In this document: one piece after another, positions 35,789-44,675 of the stretch | How positions within the stretch are numbered: position 1 is the first letter of the stretch | How the letters are laid out: each line of letters begins with the position of its first letter | Assembly: GCA_038125665.1 (NCBI GenBank) | Contig: JAYPEI010000007.1 | Coordinates: 32,721 to 96,720, forward strand | Source: CAILUG01 sp038125665 | Lineage (GTDB): Bacteria > Pseudomonadota > Gammaproteobacteria > Pseudomonadales > Pseudohongiellaceae | Direction: 5' to 3' | DNA: 64,000 nt | The notes under the pieces: model-generated | Seen by the model: the letters and a program-made list of their open reading frames with translations, nothing else | What the model was told of the DNA's origin: nothing | Databases searched by the model: none | Position numbers and translations under genes: made by a program

Positions 35789-36301
35789 ATGAGTAATTTA
35801 ATAGCCAGTACGAAACCAAAAGCGCGTCAGCTAACAGCTGAAGAAGTTCATGACATAGAACATGAAAAAACGCATTACCCATTCACTCAGGCAGTAGGTC
35901 TTGAGGCTTTGAAGATAGTTCAAAAATATCAAGGTTGGGTTAGTGACGAAAGTCTTTTAGCTGTTGCTGAGTATTTAGACCTTCCGCCTGATGAGCTTGA
36001 AGGTGTTGCAACTTTTTTCAATCTTATATATCGCCAACCTGTTGGGAAAAATGTCATTTTGTTCTGTGACTCTGTAGCTTGCTGGATGTTGGGTTGTGAT
36101 TCATTAAAGAACCATATCACAACAACGCTAGGGATAGATTATGGTCAGACAACGGATGATGGATTGTTCACCCTAATTCCTGTCCCATGCCTAGGTGATT
36201 GCGACAAAGCACCCACAATGATGGTGGGGGATGAACAGTACCGTAATCTGACAACAGCGAAAATCGATGAGATAGTCGCGACTTATAAGGCCAAAGCCTG
36301 A
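35789..36301 (+). CDS. nuoE: NADH-quinone oxidoreductase subunit E
   Basis: A 24-kDa subunit carrying the 2Fe-2S cluster N1a. Ligands are Cys93 and Cys98 in FCDSVACWM and Cys134 and Cys138 in PCLGDCDKAP, one position from E. coli. The open frame extends back to an ATG at 35756 inside nuoCD. I chose the second ATG at 35789, which has TAAGG ten bases upstream and gives a 170-aa protein of family length (about 166). Confidence 0.95.
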   Translation: MSNLIASTKPKARQLTAEEVHDIEHEKTHYPFTQAVGLEALKIVQKYQGWVSDESLLAVAEYLDLPPDELEGVATFFNLIYRQPVGKNVILFCDSVACWMLGCDSLKNHITTTLGIDYGQTTDDGLFTLIPVPCLGDCDKAPTMMVGDEQYRNLTTAKIDEIVATYKAKA

Positions 36302-36312
36302 GGTTTAATAGA

Positions 36313-37599
36313 GTGACAACTGCTAACATTATGGATAAGCCCTTAACCAAGAATATTGAAATCGGTCGAGCTCCTCTTAACATAGAGAAGTATAGTGCCG
36401 TGGGTGGTTATGAGTCAGTTAAGAAAGCGCTGACGATGAGTCCTGCAGAAATCATAGAACTTTTAAAAGAAGCTGGGTTGGGTGGTCGTGGTGGTGCTGG
36501 ATTTAATACAGGTCTGAAATGGTCTTTCATGCCACCGCCTGATGGTGGACCACGTTATCTTGTTGTCAATGCCGATGAGATGGAGCCAGGTACATTCAAA
36601 GATCGGTTATTAATGGAACATGATCCACATCTTCTGATAGAGGGAATAGTAGCTTCCGCCGGAGCTCAGCAAAGCTCTCAGGCCTATAACTTTCTGAGAG
36701 GTGAGTACAAGGTTGCTGAAAAAACTCTCCAGGAAGCCATTAAAGAAGCCTATGCTGCAGGTATGCTTGGAAAAAACATTAATGGTTCACAATTTTCTCT
36801 AGATCTTGCTCTCCATACCTCTGCGGGTCGTTATATTTGTGGTGAGGAAACTGCTTTAATTAACGCCCTGGAGGGTAAGCGAGCTAATCCTCGATTCAAA
36901 CCTCCTTTCCCACAGGTTTCAGGTCTTTGGGGGCGTCCTACGGTAGTCAATAATGTTGAAACCATCTGTAATGTACCCGGCATATTGCGTCACGGCGTGG
37001 AGTGGTACAAAGCTCTTGGTATCAATGGTCAACCAGGAACTCGCATCAGCGGTGTTAGTGGTAGAGTCAATAACCCAGGTTGCTGGGAAATGCCAGTAGG
37101 CACTACATTCCGTACATTGCTTGAAGACTACGCGGGTGGGATGCAAGAGGGTTATCAACTTAAGGCCTTCTTACCTGGTGGAGGGTCTACCGATTTCCTC
37201 ATGCCTGAACATCTCGATTTGCCCATGATTCCAGGTGATGTGCAGAAAGCAGGTTCACGTCTAGGGACCTCCCTAATCATGGTGCTTGACGATAAAACCT
37301 GCCCTGTTGGATGTGTACTCAACCTGATCAAATTTTTTGCTCATGAATCTTGTGGATGGTGTACACCTTGTCGTGATGGTCTGCCTTGGGCACAACAAAT
37401 GCTGCAAAAGCTAGAAAATGGAGAGGGCAGTATGAAGGATATAGAAACATTAAAAGAGCTTTGTGGTTACATGGCACCAGGGAATACTTTCTGCGCATTA
37501 GCACCTGGGGCTGCAGAACCTCTACAGAGTGGACTTAAATATTTCATGGATGAGTTTATTGAACACGTTAATCATGGCTGCAAATACCAGAAGCACTGA
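36313..37599 (+). CDS. nuoF: NADH-quinone oxidoreductase subunit F
   Basis: The 51-kDa subunit that binds NADH and FMN and accepts the hydride. The 428-aa protein shows the FMN/NADH glycine-rich segment GLGGRGGAGFNTGLKW (about 55-70) and the N3 4Fe-4S ligands Cys347, Cys350 and Cys353 in SCGWCTPCRDG with Cys394 in NTFCALAPG, spaced as in E. coli. GTG start with GAGG nine bases before; an ATG at 36331 is the alternative. Confidence 0.96.
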   Translation: MTTANIMDKPLTKNIEIGRAPLNIEKYSAVGGYESVKKALTMSPAEIIELLKEAGLGGRGGAGFNTGLKWSFMPPPDGGPRYLVVNADEMEPGTFKDRLLMEHDPHLLIEGIVASAGAQQSSQAYNFLRGEYKVAEKTLQEAIKEAYAAGMLGKNINGSQFSLDLALHTSAGRYICGEETALINALEGKRANPRFKPPFPQVSGLWGRPTVVNNVETICNVPGILRHGVEWYKALGINGQPGTRISGVSGRVNNPGCWEMPVGTTFRTLLEDYAGGMQEGYQLKAFLPGGGSTDFLMPEHLDLPMIPGDVQKAGSRLGTSLIMVLDDKTCPVGCVLNLIKFFAHESCGWCTPCRDGLPWAQQMLQKLENGEGSMKDIETLKELCGYMAPGNTFCALAPGAAEPLQSGLKYFMDEFIEHVNHGCKYQKH

Positions 37600-37639
37600 G
37601 TTTTTCTCGGTCTAAAGCATTGAGTTGGAGTAACAGGAC

Positions 37640-40354
37640 ATGGTGAAGATCACCGTTGACGACAAAGTCTTCGAAGTGAATCCGGATAATAATCTTCTGG
37701 AAGAGATTCTCTCTCAACAGAAAGATCTGCCTTATTTTTGCTGGCATCCCGCGCTGGGCTCGGTAGGATCCTGTCGTCAGTGTGCCATTATTGAGTACGC
37801 TAATGATGAAGACAAGCGAGGCCGTCAGGTCATGGCTTGCATGACTTCGCCTCGAGATGGTGCTCGGTACTCAATTGAAAATGCTAGTCAGTTCCGAGCT
37901 CAAGCCATTGAAAGCATTATGACTAAGCACCCACACGATTGCCCTGTGTGTGAGGAAGGCGGGGAGTGTCATCTTCAAGATATGACTGTGATGTCGGGTC
38001 ATACATATCGCCGTTATGATGGCAAGAAATTAACACACACGAATCAAGATTTAGGTCCGTTTATCGGACATGAAATGAATCGTTGTATCACTTGCTACCG
38101 CTGTGTCCGTTACTACAAAGATTATGCCGGAGGTACAGATTTTGGTCCTCAAGCATCACACAACCACACTTATTTTGGCCGTTTCGAAGAAGGAGCACTT
38201 GAAAGTGAATTCTCTGGAAATCTTGTAGAGGTTTGTCCGACTGGTGTATTTACTGACAAGGTATTCAGTAAACATTATTCACGTAAATGGGACCTACAAA
38301 GTGCACCCTCTATTTGTACTGGTTGCAGCGTCGGGTGTAACACTAACCCTGGAGAGCGTTATGGTACCCTGCGTCGTGTTGTGAACCGATACAATGATCA
38401 AGTTAATGGTTATTTCCTTTGTGATCGTGGACGGTTTGGTGCAGGTTACGTTAACAGTAATGAACGCCTAGTCGACTGTATGTCTCGCGATACTCACGAT
38501 GGCCGACCATCGGCAATAACAGCTGAGGCTGCGGCTGAGGCATTACAAAAATTAAAAGGGCAGGCCATTGGTATCGGATCTCCCAGAGCCTCCCTAGAAG
38601 CTAATCTCGCATTACGCGATTTTGTTGGCACACAAAATTTCTATGCAGGTGTTAGTGACTCCGAATTGGCTTTGTATCAACAAGTGCTAAATATCTATTC
38701 CAGCAAAGCGGTACACGTAGCTAGTATTAAAGACATTGAACAAGCTGACGCGGTTATCATACTGGGCGAGGATGTGACAAATACCGCCGCTAGAATCGCG
38801 CTAGGATTACGCCAATCTGTTAAAAATCTTGGCAAGGCTATGGCAGCAGCCATGAAGTTTCCCCAATGGCATGATGCAGCAATTCGCACTCTTGCGATGG
38901 ATAAGCGTAGTCCGCTTTACGTGCTGAGTCCCGTTGCAACACGCCTTGATGACGTAGCAATGCATGTTCATATTTCTGATGTGGCGGGGATAGCTCGAAT
39001 AGGGATGGCTCTAGCAAACGCATTGAATCCAGCAGCTCCTGCTGTTCATGAGTTGAGTCAAGAAGAAGCCTCACAAGTAGCTGGTATGGCTGCCGCCTTA
39101 AAGGCCGCTAAGCGTCCTCTGGTTGTTAGTGGGACTTCGCTTTTCTCTGCCGATGTCTTAGCAGCTGCTGGTAATATTGCTAATGCACTTGGTTCTTCCG
39201 ATAAACCTTGTGATTTAGCCTTGGTGGTCCCTGAAGTAAATTCCTTAGGATTAACTATGATGGTAGGGCCCGAGGGTAAAGCTCTTGAGGCAGCAATGAG
39301 GGTTGGAGCTAAGCAGGCTGTCGTACTTGAAAATGATCTTTACAGGCGCACTGTAAACTCAGAGGTCACAAATTTCATTAATGGCTTAGACATTTTGGCT
39401 GTCCTTGATCACTTACAAAATAAAACAGGAGAGGCTGCAAATTTAGTACTTCCAGCTGCAACTTTTGCTGAAAGTGCTGGGACTTACATAAACTATGAAG
39501 GACGTGCTCAGCATTATTACTCTGTATTCAAAGCTAAAGCACCAATCCAAAGTTCAGCGCGTTGGTTAAGTGGTAAGGCAACATTCGAACTAACAGAAGC
39601 ACTTACTAATGTAATCCCTAATGGTCAGCGTCTATTATCACTCACCCCAGGACATGAATTTACTTTCGAGGGGATGCGTTTCCCACGCCAACACCATCGC
39701 TATTCTGGACGTACAGCAATGCGAGCTGATATTAATGTTCATGAGCCTAAGCAAGAGCAAGATGAAGAGGGCATCATGAGTTATTCAATGGAGGGCGTAC
39801 CCCCAACTAAGGATGCTACTGTTTTTAACTCACCATGGTCCCCAGGCTGGAACTCGAACCAATCACTGTTCAAGTTTCAAGATCACACAGGTGGCAAGCT
39901 GCGCCAATCAACACAGGGTGTGAGGTTAATAGATGCCACTTCTGATCAGTCTTTTTCTGCATCGACAATTTCTGCTCACACACACGATGGATTTACAGCT
40001 GTACCACTTTATCAGTTGTTTGGAAGTGAAGAGCTTTCTGCTAGGACAGAGTCGATAGATGCGCGCAGCAGCAGTGGGTACCTTGCGTTGAGTCCTGTTG
40101 ATGCATCAAAACTTGGTTTAGGAGCAACAGATGGAGTCGCCATCCATGGAGCTGATTCTTTACCTTACCTTATCAGAAAAAGTTTAAAATCAGGAACGGT
40201 GGGGGTCAGTGTTGGTTTGAATGGAGTTGATATTTACAGCTATTTATACACTGGTTTAGCGCTCTCAAAAGCTGAGAATTGGGTAGCTCCAAAAACTTGG
40301 TGCCCGGAAAATATTATCATCTCAGACGCTCAAGCAGCAGATGAGAGAGGCTGA
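37640..40354 (+). CDS. nuoG: NADH-quinone oxidoreductase subunit G
   Basis: The largest peripheral-arm subunit, 904 aa (E. coli 908). The N-terminal ferredoxin-like domain holds N1b (YFCWHPALGSVGSCRQCAI), then the His-Cys3 cluster N5 (HPHDCPVCEEGGECHLQD), N4 (CITCYRCVRYY with a distant VCPTG), and the molybdopterin-oxidoreductase-like domain. The extra cluster N7 is present as CTGCSVGC with a fourth cysteine in FLCDRG, a feature of E. coli-type complex I. The oxidoreductase half binds no cofactor in this family. Confidence 0.96.
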   Translation: MVKITVDDKVFEVNPDNNLLEEILSQQKDLPYFCWHPALGSVGSCRQCAIIEYANDEDKRGRQVMACMTSPRDGARYSIENASQFRAQAIESIMTKHPHDCPVCEEGGECHLQDMTVMSGHTYRRYDGKKLTHTNQDLGPFIGHEMNRCITCYRCVRYYKDYAGGTDFGPQASHNHTYFGRFEEGALESEFSGNLVEVCPTGVFTDKVFSKHYSRKWDLQSAPSICTGCSVGCNTNPGERYGTLRRVVNRYNDQVNGYFLCDRGRFGAGYVNSNERLVDCMSRDTHDGRPSAITAEAAAEALQKLKGQAIGIGSPRASLEANLALRDFVGTQNFYAGVSDSELALYQQVLNIYSSKAVHVASIKDIEQADAVIILGEDVTNTAARIALGLRQSVKNLGKAMAAAMKFPQWHDAAIRTLAMDKRSPLYVLSPVATRLDDVAMHVHISDVAGIARIGMALANALNPAAPAVHELSQEEASQVAGMAAALKAAKRPLVVSGTSLFSADVLAAAGNIANALGSSDKPCDLALVVPEVNSLGLTMMVGPEGKALEAAMRVGAKQAVVLENDLYRRTVNSEVTNFINGLDILAVLDHLQNKTGEAANLVLPAATFAESAGTYINYEGRAQHYYSVFKAKAPIQSSARWLSGKATFELTEALTNVIPNGQRLLSLTPGHEFTFEGMRFPRQHHRYSGRTAMRADINVHEPKQEQDEEGIMSYSMEGVPPTKDATVFNSPWSPGWNSNQSLFKFQDHTGGKLRQSTQGVRLIDATSDQSFSASTISAHTHDGFTAVPLYQLFGSEELSARTESIDARSSSGYLALSPVDASKLGLGATDGVAIHGADSLPYLIRKSLKSGTVGVSVGLNGVDIYSYLYTGLALSKAENWVAPKTWCPENIIISDAQAADERG

Positions 40355-40365
40355 GGACTACCACC

Positions 40366-41361
40366 ATGTATGCAGATTTATTCAAGTTAGAAGTCGGGTC
40401 ACTCGCTAGCATAGTAGTAGTCTTGGGGATAGTTCTAGTGATGGCTGCATTGCTCATTTGGGTAGAACGCCGTTTATTGGGATTCTTCAATGAGAGACTA
40501 GGTCCAAACCGGGTTGGGCCCTTTGGTATTCTTCAAAGCTTAGCTGATGTTGGAAAACTAATAACTAAAGAAGATTGGGTCCCACCTTTTGCAGATAAAG
40601 GTCCATTCATTATTGCCCCTATCATAGTTCCAGTGGCTATGCTTCTTAGCTTTGCCGTAATTCCCTTTGCACCAGGTGTGGGGGTGATGGATTTAAATAT
40701 TGGACTGTTGTGGTTAATGGCCATGGCAGGTTTGGCTGCTTACTCTGCCATGTTAGGCGGTTTATCTTCTAACAATAAGTTTGCTCTCCTAGGGGGATTG
40801 CGCGCAGCAGGTCAAATGATTTCCTATGAGGTTTTCATGGGCGTATCAATTCTTGGTGTTGTCATCCTAGGAGATAGTTTCAATCTTCGTGAGATCGTTG
40901 AAGCTCAGAGAGATGGGTGGTTTATTGGACCTCAATTTGTTGGTTTTATAGTTTTCGTTATCGCTGCACTTGCTGAAACTAAGCGCTGGCCTTTTGATCT
41001 TGCAGAGGGGGAAAGTGAAATTATTTCAGGTTTTAATACTGAGTATTCAGGCATGAAATTCGGTTTGTTCTTTGTGGGCGAATATATTGGTATGTTTTTA
41101 ATGTCTATGCTAATACCAGTTCTGTTCCTAGGGGGTTGGTTAGCACCTTTTGGTTGGGATATAGGTTCCCCATTAATGAGTGGCGCAATTTGGATGACAA
41201 TAAAGACCTCCCTATTTGTAATCTTTTTTGTTTTGGTACGCGCCGCTCTGGTGCGTCCACGCTATGATCAGTTAATGAATTACGGCTGGTTGATCATGCT
41301 GCCATTGACTCTTATTAACCTATTAGTGACTGGTGCCGTTGTTCTGTATCAGGGAGTTTAA
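40366..41361 (+). CDS. nuoH: NADH-quinone oxidoreductase subunit H
   Basis: A membrane subunit of eight helices that joins the quinone cavity to the proton channels. The 331-aa protein has WVERRLLGFFNERLGPNRVGPFGILQSLADVGKL, typical of the first cytoplasmic loop, and AETKRWPFDLAEGESEIISGFNTEYSGMKF, whose acidic cluster forms the E-channel. Twelve bases separate it from nuoG; nuoI follows after 5. Confidence 0.97.
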   Translation: MYADLFKLEVGSLASIVVVLGIVLVMAALLIWVERRLLGFFNERLGPNRVGPFGILQSLADVGKLITKEDWVPPFADKGPFIIAPIIVPVAMLLSFAVIPFAPGVGVMDLNIGLLWLMAMAGLAAYSAMLGGLSSNNKFALLGGLRAAGQMISYEVFMGVSILGVVILGDSFNLREIVEAQRDGWFIGPQFVGFIVFVIAALAETKRWPFDLAEGESEIISGFNTEYSGMKFGLFFVGEYIGMFLMSMLIPVLFLGGWLAPFGWDIGSPLMSGAIWMTIKTSLFVIFFVLVRAALVRPRYDQLMNYGWLIMLPLTLINLLVTGAVVLYQGV

Positions 41362-41366
41362 GAATA

Positions 41367-41915
41367 ATGTTTTGTTTCATTAGTAAACAGTTAAATATCA
41401 TCTGGTCGTCACTAGTTACCTTGGCCATTGTGTTTAAACGCTTGTTTACAAAGAAGGATACCGTTGAATATCCTGATGTTATGCCTTACATGTTTCCGCG
41501 CTGGAGAGGACGTATTATCTTGTCTAGAGATCCGGACGGTGAGGAGCGATGTGTGGCCTGTAACCTTTGTGCTGTTGCATGTCCTGTTGACTGTATTGCA
41601 CTACAAAAAACTGAGGATGCAAACGGTCGCTGGTATCCAGAGTTTTTCCGAATTAACTTCTCTCGCTGCATTATGTGTGGTTTTTGTGAGGAAGCCTGCC
41701 CAACTCATGCCATCCAATTAACCCCAGATTTTGAAATGGCCGAATATAAACGCCAAGACATGGTCTGGGAGAAAGAAGACCTGTTAATTAGTGGTACGGG
41801 TAAGTACCACGACTATAACTTCTATAAGGTAGCTGGGAAGGCTATTAGTGGCAAAGCTAAGGGTGAGGCTATTAACGAAGCACCGCCTGTGGATCGCAGG
41901 AGTTTACTACCATGA
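41367..41915 (+). CDS. nuoI: NADH-quinone oxidoreductase subunit I
   Basis: A ferredoxin-like subunit with clusters N6a and N6b. Two CxxCxxCxxxC motifs are present: Cys62-65-68-72 and Cys101-104-107-111 (CIMCGFCEEAC). The 182-aa protein starts with an amphipathic segment resting on the membrane. The stop overlaps the nuoJ start as ATGA. Confidence 0.97.
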   Translation: MFCFISKQLNIIWSSLVTLAIVFKRLFTKKDTVEYPDVMPYMFPRWRGRIILSRDPDGEERCVACNLCAVACPVDCIALQKTEDANGRWYPEFFRINFSRCIMCGFCEEACPTHAIQLTPDFEMAEYKRQDMVWEKEDLLISGTGKYHDYNFYKVAGKAISGKAKGEAINEAPPVDRRSLLP

Positions 41916-42394
41916 TTACTCTATTTTATGCATCAGCGGTTGTTTCCATATTGTCAACATTAATGGCGATAACTCGTGTGCACGTTGTTCATGCATTACT
42001 TTACTTTATTGTTTCACTTTTAGCTCTTGGGGTTATTTTTTACACTCTAGGTGCCCATTTTGCGGCAGCCCTTCAGGTAATCGTTTACGCTGGCGCTATA
42101 GTAGTTATGTTTTTATTCGTGGTGATGATGTTGAATTTAGGCAAAGAAACTATCGATCAAGAACGTACTTGGTTTAAACCAGGTATGTGGATTGGACCAG
42201 CTGTATTAACCTTGCCGCTACTGGCTGAGATATTGCTGGTACTTAATGAGAAAAAGAACACAATGGCAACATCAGTCCTAGCCGCCAAGGAGGTAGGTGT
42301 TTCCTTGTTTGGACCCTATGTGTTGGCGGTTGAATTAGCTTCAATGCTGTTGCTGGCTGGGTTAGTTGGTGCATTCCATTTAGCTAGAAAATAA
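41912..42394 (+). CDS. nuoJ: NADH-quinone oxidoreductase subunit J
   Basis: A 160-aa membrane subunit of five helices. The conserved helix-3 segment LQVIVYAGAIVVMFLFVVMML, with its pi-bulge, is intact. The protein is shorter than E. coli NuoJ (184) in the C-terminal region. It overlaps nuoI by 4 bp. Unlike the rest of the operon, nearly 100 bp separate it from nuoK. Confidence 0.95.
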   Translation: MITLFYASAVVSILSTLMAITRVHVVHALLYFIVSLLALGVIFYTLGAHFAAALQVIVYAGAIVVMFLFVVMMLNLGKETIDQERTWFKPGMWIGPAVLTLPLLAEILLVLNEKKNTMATSVLAAKEVGVSLFGPYVLAVELASMLLLAGLVGAFHLARK

Positions 42395-42493
42395 TAGACT
42401 AATTACAAGAGCCATCACTTAGGTTAGATATAAGACCCAAGTTGCCACTATTAGAATAACGCTTAGAGAATATTAAAAAAGGATTACGATTTC

Positions 42494-42820
42494 ATGATGC
42501 CCCAACTGACAATGCAGCCAATAGTAATGGAGCAGGGATTAATGCTCGCCGCCATTCTCTTTGTTTTGGGTATGATTGGTGTACTTACAAGACGAAACGT
42601 TATCTTTGTATTGATGTCTTTAGAGATCATGCTTAACGCTACAGCACTTGCTTTTGTAGTTGCTGGTTCTCGTTGGTCTGGTACGGATGGTCAGATTATG
42701 TATCTGATGATTCTATCTCTGGCTGGTGCTGAGGTTGCTGTTGGCCTGGGGCTAGTAATTCAGTTATTTAATCGCTTCAAAACTCTGGACCTTAATGTCC
42801 TGAGTAAAATGAAAGGCTAG
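42494..42820 (+). CDS. nuoK: NADH-quinone oxidoreductase subunit K
   Basis: An antiporter-like three-helix subunit with LAAILFVLGMIGVLTRRNVIFVLMSLEIMLNATALAFVVA containing the conserved proton-path glutamate (SLEIMLN), and a second acidic residue in LAGAEVAVGLGLV. It has 108 aa against 100 in E. coli because of an N-terminal stretch. Methionines at positions 1, 2, 7 and 12 are possible starts. The first was kept because AAGGA lies about ten bases before it. Confidence 0.95.
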   Translation: MMPQLTMQPIVMEQGLMLAAILFVLGMIGVLTRRNVIFVLMSLEIMLNATALAFVVAGSRWSGTDGQIMYLMILSLAGAEVAVGLGLVIQLFNRFKTLDLNVLSKMKG

Positions 42821-42836
42821 GAAGAGGAAATCGCCA

Positions 42837-44675
42837 ATGTTGGATTATTTGTGGTTGGTACCTGCGCTGCCATTTCTTGGCTTCCTAATTTTGGTGCTGG
42901 CAGAGGGTAAGTTGTCAGAAATTCCAGCCGGTATTGTTGGAGCTGGATCCATAGGCATGGCTTTTGTCGTTGCCAGCTTAGCTGGAATGGAATTTCTTGC
43001 CAATGATATGTCCTCATACACCCAAGAGCTTTGGACTTGGATGGCGGTGGGAAGTTTCAAAGCTGGCTTTACCCTCTACCTAGATGGTGTGTCACTAGTG
43101 ATGATGTTCATCATTACAGGAATAGGCTTTCTTATCCATGTCTATGCCACTGGTTATATGCATGACGATCCTAGCTTTGCGCGTTTCTTCTCCTACATGA
43201 ACCTATTTGTATGTGCGATGTTATTCCTCGTTCTAGGAGATAACCTCCTATTACTTTTCTTGGGTTGGGAGGGAGTTGGCTTATGCTCGTACCTTCTAAT
43301 CGGGTTTTGGTATACCGATCCATATAATGGCTACTGTGCACGCAAAGCCTTTGTGATGACTAGGGTGGGTGATGCCTCGATGGCCTTGGGGCTGTTCTTG
43401 ATTTTTTCAAACGTTGGAACCTTAAATATACAAGAGGCCATGTTACTAGCTCAGAATCAATGGGCAGTCGGTGGAGGTATAGCTACCGCAGTAACGCTGT
43501 TGTTGCTTGGTGGGGCAGTTGGTAAGTCGGCACAGTTACCGCTACAAACATGGTTACCCGATGCCATGGCTGGTCCCACACCTATATCGGCCCTGATCCA
43601 CGCTGCGACCATGGTAACAGCAGGTGTCTACCTGATAGCGCGTACACATGTGCTTTATCTCTTAGCTCCAGAAGTACAATATCTAGTTGGGGTTGTAGGA
43701 GCAATCACACTGTTGATGGCAGGTTTTACTGCGCTCACTCAAAATGACATAAAGAAGGTACTCGCGTTTTCAACAGTTTCTCAGATAGGTTATATGTTCT
43801 TAGCACTGGGTGTGGGGGCTTGGTCTTCAGCCATTTTCCACCTAATGACACATGCTTTTTTCAAAGCACTTCTTTTCCTCACAGCGGGTTCAATCATACT
43901 CGCCATGCATCATGAGCAAAATATCTTCAAAATGGGTGGTCTGCGTAAAGATCTGCCCTGGTCACATTGGCTATTCCTTATCGGAACGGTGGCATTAGTA
44001 GCCTTACCTTTTACTTCCGGCTTCTTCTCAAAAGAAGAAATCTTAGCTGCAGCTTTGGCAAATCATGATGGAGGGTATGTCCTCTGGTTATTTGGAGTAG
44101 CTGGAGCCTTCATGACGGCTCTTTATAGTTTTAGACTTTATTTTCTCGTTTTCTGGGGTGACAAAACTCATGATGGACATGAAGTCATGGGGTTACATCT
44201 GCAGGGGCCACTTGTTCTTCTTGCAGTGCTAGCTCTATTAGGTGGATATATCCATATACCAGTTGATGGCGTGTTCCCGCATGCTGAACATGATGCGCAT
44301 CCTTCTTTGTTCTATCAGGGCATCATGATTGGCTTACCGATGATTGGTATATTGGTAGCCTATCTTGTCTATGTGAAAAAGATCGTGAATACATGTGCTC
44401 TTTCAACAAAGGGTTTTAGTGCAAAGCTGCATCGTTTTTGGTTCACACAGTGGGGTATGGACTGGCTATATGAAAAGCTTTTCGTTAACAGTTACGTGGT
44501 TCTTGCGCGTCTCAATAAATCTGATTTGATTGATGCTATATACAATGGAATATCGAAATTTTGTATGAGTTTACATGGTTTAGTGGTAGAGACACAGACT
44601 GGTCAGCTACGTTGGTACAACCTTACCTTGGCCGCTGCAGTACTGCTCGTGATCAGCATAGGAGTTCTACTATGA
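42837..44675 (+). CDS. nuoL: NADH-quinone oxidoreductase subunit L
   Basis: The distal proton-pumping antiporter-like subunit, 612 aa (E. coli 613). It contains LLLLFLGWEGVGLCSYLLIGFW, the lysine helix LLGGAVGKSAQLPLQTWLPDAMAGPTPISALIHAATMVTAG, TVSQIGYMFLALGVG, and the long C-terminal lateral helix followed by an anchor helix. The start has AGAGGAAA upstream. The stop overlaps the nuoM start. Confidence 0.97.
   Translation: MLDYLWLVPALPFLGFLILVLAEGKLSEIPAGIVGAGSIGMAFVVASLAGMEFLANDMSSYTQELWTWMAVGSFKAGFTLYLDGVSLVMMFIITGIGFLIHVYATGYMHDDPSFARFFSYMNLFVCAMLFLVLGDNLLLLFLGWEGVGLCSYLLIGFWYTDPYNGYCARKAFVMTRVGDASMALGLFLIFSNVGTLNIQEAMLLAQNQWAVGGGIATAVTLLLLGGAVGKSAQLPLQTWLPDAMAGPTPISALIHAATMVTAGVYLIARTHVLYLLAPEVQYLVGVVGAITLLMAGFTALTQNDIKKVLAFSTVSQIGYMFLALGVGAWSSAIFHLMTHAFFKALLFLTAGSIILAMHHEQNIFKMGGLRKDLPWSHWLFLIGTVALVALPFTSGFFSKEEILAAALANHDGGYVLWLFGVAGAFMTALYSFRLYFLVFWGDKTHDGHEVMGLHLQGPLVLLAVLALLGGYIHIPVDGVFPHAEHDAHPSLFYQGIMIGLPMIGILVAYLVYVKKIVNTCALSTKGFSAKLHRFWFTQWGMDWLYEKLFVNSYVVLARLNKSDLIDAIYNGISKFCMSLHGLVVETQTGQLRWYNLTLAAAVLLVISIGVLL

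Noticed and set aside
44561..44671. N-terminal extension of nuoM inside nuoL
   Set aside because: The ATG at 44672 overlaps the nuoL stop and gives the normal NuoM start; the extension is nuoL sequence out of frame.
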